Source: Lentisphaerota bacterium
GTDB taxonomy: Bacteria; Verrucomicrobiota; Kiritimatiellia; UBA8416; JAFGTH01
Assembly: GCA_016934225.1 (NCBI GenBank)
Contig: JAFGTH010000158.1
Location: 1 to 28,428, forward strand
Direction of reading: 5' to 3'
Length of the DNA stretch: 28,428 bases
The position numbers and the translations under genes were made by a program. Positions 23,884-28,428 of this stretch are shown here, one piece after another (the stretch's first letter is position 1; every line of letters begins with the position of its first letter). Below the pieces are notes generated by a model. The model was not told the DNA's origin and searched no databases. It saw nothing but the letters and a program-made list of their open reading frames with translations.

Positions 23884-24090
23884 TTAAATATCCCTCAAAT
23901 AACATTCGGCATACTTGTTTCGTGCAATATAATTAGCGAATACTTGTAACCCTGTCACTGAAAAAACAGGTTTATTCCAACAGTCTCAACGAAAAAAGGA
24001 AGACTCACATTCTATTTTTTTTGTTTCAATACTCCGATATTTGGTTTATATGTTTCACGTTAGTTCAGTTCCTTGCGAAAGGAGACCAAT

Positions 24091-24582
24091 ATGACCAGAC
24101 ACACCGCTATCGTAATATTTGTTCTGTGCTGTGCGCTCGTCTCGCCCGCTATGGCAGCAAAAAAAATGAGTGTTCAGATACGCGAAGGCAAACTCCGCTC
24201 CGCACCGTCATTCGTCGGTTCGGTAGTCGGAACAGTCAAGTACGGAGATCGTTTCACTGTCGCCGACACACAGGGCGATTGGATCCGAATAGAAGACGAA
24301 AATTCGAAAATCGCCGGGTGGATACACAAATCTGCGCTTTCGACAAAACGCATTAAGCTGAAAGCCGGCAAGGACAACGCCGAAGTGGCAGCCTCCAGCG
24401 GCGAACTCGCGCTGGCCGGAAAAGGCTTTAATTCCGACGTGGAGGCCGAGTTCAAGTCCAAAAACAAGGATGTGGATTTTTCGTGGATAGACAAGATGGA
24501 AAAAATCGTTGTAACTCCAGCGGAGGCAGCGGCATTTCTTAAACAAGGCGAGGTTGCCGTTTCGAAAGGAGGCGCGAAATGA
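24091..24582 (+). CDS. secreted bacterial SH3-domain protein
   Basis: A 163-residue protein with a signal peptide (MTRHTAIVIF, then LCCALVSPAMA, cleavage near residue 22). A bacterial SH3 domain follows: MSVQIREGKLRSAPSFVG, GTVKYGDRFTVADTQGDWIRIE and AGWIHKSAL. Such domains often bind cell-wall peptides. The C-terminal 80 residues are charged and of unknown fold. The start at 24091 has AGGAG 8 bases upstream; a TTG six codons earlier is less likely. Its stop codon overlaps the start of the M48 peptidase gene (ATGA at 24579-24582), so the two are co-translated. The 207 bases upstream contain one imperfect hairpin (near 23950-23973) and no clear promoter. Confidence 0.88.
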   Translation: MTRHTAIVIFVLCCALVSPAMAAKKMSVQIREGKLRSAPSFVGSVVGTVKYGDRFTVADTQGDWIRIEDENSKIAGWIHKSALSTKRIKLKAGKDNAEVAASSGELALAGKGFNSDVEAEFKSKNKDVDFSWIDKMEKIVVTPAEAAAFLKQGEVAVSKGGAK

Positions 24583-25484
24583 AAAAAGCATTGCTGATCC
24601 TCTTCGCTGTCTCTTTCGCGCTCGTTGCGGGATGCAAACTTATAGACGTAGTAGCAGACGCTGCCGCCGTGACCGGAGTTATATCTTCAGAACAAGCACA
24701 ATACGCCAGTTCGGGCGCTAAGGTAGCAAGTAAAACGTTCGACGCAATGAAGGACATCACGCCGGAACAAGAATACTACATCGGCAGATCGGTCGGCGCG
24801 ACAGTCTTGAAGACTTACCAGCCTTACACCGAAAAGACGGTCAATGAGTACGTGAACCTTCTCGGTCAAGCCCTGGCCATGGCTTCAGATATGCCGGAAA
24901 CCTTCGGCGGTTATCATTTTTTGATCATGGCCACCGATGAAATCAATGCTTTCGGAGCGCCCGGCGGATTGATATTCGTTTCGCGCGGTTTGTTAAAATG
25001 CTGCAAAAACGAGGACATGCTGGCGGCTGTGCTGGCCCATGAAATCGGACACGTCCAGAACAAGCACGGACTTCGGGCAATCAAGGCAAGCCGCGGCACA
25101 GCCGTATTCACAACTGCGGCAGCTGAGGCCGGCAAATCGTTTGGAGGCGCGGAACTGGCGCAATTAACAACCGCATTTGAGGGCACCATCGGCGATATCG
25201 CAGCTACAATGGTCAACAGCGGCTATGCTCGAAAACTCGAGACTCAGGCGGACACAGACGCAATAACCATTATGAAACGAGTCGGTTACAATCCAACAGC
25301 CATCAAAGACATGCTGCTTGAAATGGAAAAACAATTGAAACACAGCAAAGGCGGATTCGCAAAAACGCACCCCGATCCTCAGGTGCGCATTAAAGATATC
25401 GAAAAACTGATCGGCGGTTGCGGACCGGTGATATCTCCAAAGGCGCGTCAGGAACGTTTCAATAGAGCAATGGCACAGATCTAG
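24579..25484 (+). CDS. M48-family metallopeptidase, lipoprotein
   Basis: A 301-residue lipoprotein with lipobox LVAGC (Cys19) and an M48 catalytic domain. The zinc motif HEIGH has His154, Glu155 and His158, and Glu221 in ETQAD is the third ligand. The C-terminal KTHPDPQVRIKDIEKLI is typical of the family. It resembles the envelope proteases BepA and LoiP/YcaL, which degrade misassembled outer-membrane proteins, and lacks TPR repeats. AGGAGG lies before the ATG. Coupling to the SH3 gene suggests a wall-bound partner, which is inferred. Confidence 0.93.
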   Translation: MKKALLILFAVSFALVAGCKLIDVVADAAAVTGVISSEQAQYASSGAKVASKTFDAMKDITPEQEYYIGRSVGATVLKTYQPYTEKTVNEYVNLLGQALAMASDMPETFGGYHFLIMATDEINAFGAPGGLIFVSRGLLKCCKNEDMLAAVLAHEIGHVQNKHGLRAIKASRGTAVFTTAAAEAGKSFGGAELAQLTTAFEGTIGDIAATMVNSGYARKLETQADTDAITIMKRVGYNPTAIKDMLLEMEKQLKHSKGGFAKTHPDPQVRIKDIEKLIGGCGPVISPKARQERFNRAMAQI

Positions 25485-25490
25485 GACCAC

Positions 25491-27602
25491 ATGTCCAAGA
25501 AGATACTTCACGGAATCCTGGTGGGCATTCTATCGTCCGCAGTCGCCTTTGCGCTGGCTGTTGACGGACGGCTTCAATGGATCGAAAATCGCACTTGGGA
25601 TTTCCGAGTACGCAGTCTCGCAACAGTCGGTACTGCCACAGACAGCATACGCCTGATACTCGTGGATCAACACAGTCTCGACTGGGTCAAGACCGAAAAC
25701 GGGTTCGGATGGCCATGGCCCAGAACTTTCTACGAACCAATTCTAGGTTTCTGTAAAAGAGCCGGCGTAAAATCAGTTACATTCGATATTCTGTTTAGTG
25801 AGCCGTCAAGCTACGGCGTGGACGACGACGAAACACTTGCCAAGGCAATAGGCGACACCACCGGCTACGTCCAAGCATTCTTCCTCAGCAATGAACAGGG
25901 ATCGGCCGTCACTTGGCCGGCCGACACGCCAAACATGCAGACATCAGACGTGTCCATATCCGGCGATGCATCATTGCCTCAAATGCTCCGCGCATCGTTT
26001 CCAATACCGGAAATATCCGCCCAAACCACGGTGCTGGCCAATTCTTTCGCAGAATCGGACAGTGACGCCATAATACGCAGAATTCTCCCTTTCGTTTCGT
26101 TCGATAACCGGCTTGTACCATCCGTTGGAATAGGGGCATTCCTGGCTGTGTACCCGGAGACACCGATTACGATAACCCGAAAAGATATCCAAATCGGCAA
26201 CAGGATTATTCCTCTCGATTCTGAAGGCTGTGCAATACTCAGATATCGAGGGCCAACCCAAACCCATAAAGCCGTGAATGCTGCGGCCGTCATCCAATCC
26301 GAACTGCGAATACGCGAAGGCGAGAAACCGACCATCGCGCCATCGTTCTTCAAGGATTCGCATGTATTCGTCGGCGTGACCGCGCCGGCGCTTCTGGATC
26401 TGAAACCCACCCCAATCAGTGCAGTGTTTCCAGGAGTTGAAATCCAGGCCACTGTTTTTGACAACCTGCTGTCCAACGATTTTATGAAAATGGTTTCATG
26501 GCCCATCGTGATTCTCGCCACCCTGCTTTTTTCTCTGCTGTCAGGCATCGTCGGCCGGCTCTGCACTACAGGCTGGCAAAATGCGATGGCATTCGTAGTC
26601 CTTTTACCGCTGCCGTTTATACCCGGGTTTATTGCTTACGAGAAAGGATACTGGTTGCCGGTGGCTGTTCAGGAAGTCGGAGTGGCAATGTCCCTCGTGG
26701 TAGCGGTCATTATGAACTACACATTGGAAGGTCGTCAGAAACGCTTCATAAAAACCGCATTCAGACAATATTTGAGTCCGATCGTTATAGACCGTCTGGT
26801 AAAAAATCCGAATCACCTGTCGCTCGGCGGAGAATTACGGGAACTCAGTATTTACTTCTCGGATGTTCAAAATTTTACCACTATATCGGAAAGCTTGACT
26901 CCCGACAAACTCACCGCGCTGCTTAACGAATATCTTACCGCTATGACCAATATCATACTCGACGAAGGCGGAACGGTAGACAAATACGAAGGCGACGCCA
27001 TAATCGCGTTCTGGAACGCGCCCCTCGACCTCGGCGACCATGCCATTCGCGCCGTTCGCGCGGCATTGCGTTGTCAGAAAAAACTGGCGGAAATAAGACC
27101 CGATCTCAAGGCACGGTACGGCAAGGATCTTTTCGCCAGGATCGGACTCAACACCGGACAGGTCGTTGTCGGTAACATGGGCTCAAACCAGAGATTCGAT
27201 TACACATTTCTGGGCGATGCGGGAAATTTGGCGGCTCGACTCGAAGGCATTAACAAGCAATTCGGAACATTCGTGATGATCTCGGAATATACGCTTGCGC
27301 AACTCAACGAACAATTCGCTGCGCGCGAGCTGTCAAAAGTTCGGGTTGTTGGAAAAGCCGTACCCGTGACAATCTACGAGCCTATGTTTAAAGAAGACTA
27401 CAAAGTTCATTCAGAACGGATTACCACCTTTACTAAAGGGCTTCATGCCTATTATGATGGCAATTTCAAACACGCAATGGATATTTTCATGACAATTAAA
27501 AACGAGGATCCTCCGGCGGCTGCTTACATACGCAAATGCTCGGAACTGATGAATAAAAAGCCGGAACATTGGGATGGCGTCTGGGTAATGACAGAAAAAT
27601 AG
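25491..27602 (+). CDS. CHASE2-domain class III adenylate cyclase
   Basis: A 703-residue membrane receptor. After one N-terminal transmembrane helix (about 4-24) comes a CHASE2 sensor domain outside the membrane (about 30-330), then three helices (about 338-415) and a cytoplasmic cyclase domain (about 445-640). Catalytic residues are complete: metal-binding Asp458 (FSDVQNFT) and Asp502 (KYEGDAIIAFW), Lys498 and Thr572 for adenine selection, and Asn579 and Arg583 for the transition state. Thr572 suggests a class IIIb enzyme making cAMP. About 60 residues follow the cyclase domain. The start lies 6 bases after the M48 stop codon, so an envelope protease and a cAMP sensor are expressed together. 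The CHASE2 ligand is unknown. Confidence 0.95.
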   Translation: MSKKILHGILVGILSSAVAFALAVDGRLQWIENRTWDFRVRSLATVGTATDSIRLILVDQHSLDWVKTENGFGWPWPRTFYEPILGFCKRAGVKSVTFDILFSEPSSYGVDDDETLAKAIGDTTGYVQAFFLSNEQGSAVTWPADTPNMQTSDVSISGDASLPQMLRASFPIPEISAQTTVLANSFAESDSDAIIRRILPFVSFDNRLVPSVGIGAFLAVYPETPITITRKDIQIGNRIIPLDSEGCAILRYRGPTQTHKAVNAAAVIQSELRIREGEKPTIAPSFFKDSHVFVGVTAPALLDLKPTPISAVFPGVEIQATVFDNLLSNDFMKMVSWPIVILATLLFSLLSGIVGRLCTTGWQNAMAFVVLLPLPFIPGFIAYEKGYWLPVAVQEVGVAMSLVVAVIMNYTLEGRQKRFIKTAFRQYLSPIVIDRLVKNPNHLSLGGELRELSIYFSDVQNFTTISESLTPDKLTALLNEYLTAMTNIILDEGGTVDKYEGDAIIAFWNAPLDLGDHAIRAVRAALRCQKKLAEIRPDLKARYGKDLFARIGLNTGQVVVGNMGSNQRFDYTFLGDAGNLAARLEGINKQFGTFVMISEYTLAQLNEQFAARELSKVRVVGKAVPVTIYEPMFKEDYKVHSERITTFTKGLHAYYDGNFKHAMDIFMTIKNEDPPAAAYIRKCSELMNKKPEHWDGVWVMTEK

Positions 27603-27609
27603 CGGTTAA

Positions 27610-28035
27610 ATGACAACAAAAAAACACAAGGGAATCACGTTACTGAGCGGAAACAAGACGAAATACCCCCAGTCGCCTGATGAGGCCGTTCTTGAATCTT
27701 TTGACAACACCCATCCTGACCGTAATTACTGGATTGAGTTCGACTGCCCGGAATTTACTTCAATTTGCCCCATTACCGGTCAACCGGATTTCGGCCATAT
27801 TTCAATACGTTATGTTCCGGACAAACTGTGCCTTGAAAGTAAATCACTAAAGCTCTACCTGTTTTCTTTCAGGAATCACGGCGCATTCCACGAAGAAGCA
27901 ACAAATCGCATCCTGGATGATATTGTCGCCGCCATAACTCCGCGCAAGGCGGTTGTAGAGGGTCGTTTCAATCCGCGCGGCGGAATTGCAATTGCTGTTT
28001 CGGCTACATATCCATCAGAGAATATACAACTTTGA
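27610..28035 (+). CDS. queF: NADPH-dependent 7-cyano-7-deazaguanine reductase (type I)
   Basis: A 141-residue enzyme that reduces preQ0 to preQ1 in queuosine synthesis. Cys53 in TSICPITGQPD is the nucleophile. Asp60 and the QueF motif ESKSLKLYLFSFR (76-88), followed by His94 and Glu95, complete the active site. The short length indicates the unimodular Bacillus-type QueF. No other queuosine gene is in the window. It lies 7 bases after the cyclase gene, probably as a passenger at the end of the operon. Confidence 0.97.
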   Translation: MTTKKHKGITLLSGNKTKYPQSPDEAVLESFDNTHPDRNYWIEFDCPEFTSICPITGQPDFGHISIRYVPDKLCLESKSLKLYLFSFRNHGAFHEEATNRILDDIVAAITPRKAVVEGRFNPRGGIAIAVSATYPSENIQL

Positions 28036-28100
28036 TTTGTATGTTGCGCAAAGCGCCTGTCACATCAAACCTTTTTTGTTTTACCAATCAGAGTTGCGAT

Positions 28101-28428
28101 TCAGCATTTGCTCATGCCGTTCAACCTGTCATCATACAGGTTTTTGTCTGTCGCGCCGAAACAGGCAATCACAACCTTTTCTATTGCGCTTGAATTCTTA
28201 AGAAACCCCGTAATTTCATTAAGCGCTATTTGGCAGGCCATATCTTTGGGAAATCTGTAAACACCAGTGCTGATACATGGAAACGCTATAGTCTTAACAT
28301 TATTTTCAACAGCAACTTTCAAGCTGCTACGATAACAGCTTGCCAAAAGGGTTGATTCGTCTCTGCTTCCTCCATGCCATATCGGCCCGACTGTATGGAT
28401 AACATACCTGGCTTTCAGATTGTAACCT
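28101..28428 (-). CDS. macro-domain protein (probable O-acetyl-ADP-ribose deacetylase), N-terminus outside window
   Basis: The frame is open to the right edge; about 108 C-terminal residues are visible. ARYVIHTVGPIWHGG, then LLASCYRSSLKVA and IAFPCISTGVYRFP, are the hallmark strands of YmdB-type macro domains, including the ISTGVY phosphate-binding loop. These proteins bind or hydrolyse ADP-ribose derivatives. The N-terminal strand with the catalytic Asn/Asp is outside the window. It is convergent with queF, and the 65 bases between contain a small GCGC-AAA-GCGC stem and a T run but no strong terminator. Confidence 0.93.
   Translation of the reverse strand, partial: GYNLKARYVIHTVGPIWHGGSRDESTLLASCYRSSLKVAVENNVKTIAFPCISTGVYRFPKDMACQIALNEITGFLKNSSAIEKVVIACFGATDKNLYDDRLNGMSKC

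Overview
The window is a gene-dense bacterial chromosome segment of moderate GC content (about half, by eye), with short intergenic gaps and no rRNA, tRNA, CRISPR array, phage or transposase gene. The gene families point to the PVC superphylum (Kiritimatiellota, Lentisphaerota or a relative). These include a DUF6786-type protein, two xylose-isomerase-like TIM barrels, a FloA/NfeD cluster followed by a small protein ending in an EILGPP motif, and ribosomal protein S21 with a basic tail. The assignment is an inference from family content; no marker gene here settles it.

Layout. Bases 1-4521 are read on the minus strand: a secreted protein cut by the window edge, a BASS-family transporter, a DUF6786-like putative lipoprotein, a cyclophilin and a TIM-barrel isomerase. 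Bases 4522-6845 hold a DEAD-box RNA helicase flanked by two inverted copies of a 140-180 bp hairpin-forming repeat. Bases 6846-16809 are on the plus strand: an AddB-like nuclease without a visible AddA partner, a membrane protein, UDP-glucose dehydrogenase, S21 with its own promoter and terminator, a second TIM barrel, Gmd and Rmd (GDP-D-rhamnose synthesis) and a flippase-like membrane protein. This looks like a cell-surface polysaccharide precursor neighbourhood. Bases 16948-19741 are on the minus strand: a pteridine-reductase-like SDR, FolB and a divergent MurC-like ligase. Bases 19802-23421 carry two NfeD proteins, FloA and a proline-rich membrane protein, a membrane-microdomain operon. A convergent 3D-domain lipoprotein follows, which appears to lack a normal start codon. 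Bases 24091-28035 carry an SH3-domain protein, an M48 lipoprotein peptidase, a CHASE2-adenylate cyclase and QueF. A macro-domain protein runs off the right edge on the minus strand.

The most unusual observations are these. (1) The repeat pair lies in the same orientation relative to the gene downstream of each copy, and one copy supplies the likely ribosome-binding site of the AddB-like gene inside a 17-bp hairpin. (2) The 3D-domain lipoprotein has a well-formed signal peptide and Shine-Dalgarno but an ACG where ATG is expected. (3) Two interlocked 10-bp inverted repeats follow floA. (4) The MurC-like ligase has a non-canonical P-loop and sits beside pterin genes. No clearly new multi-gene system is evident; most genes belong to known families.
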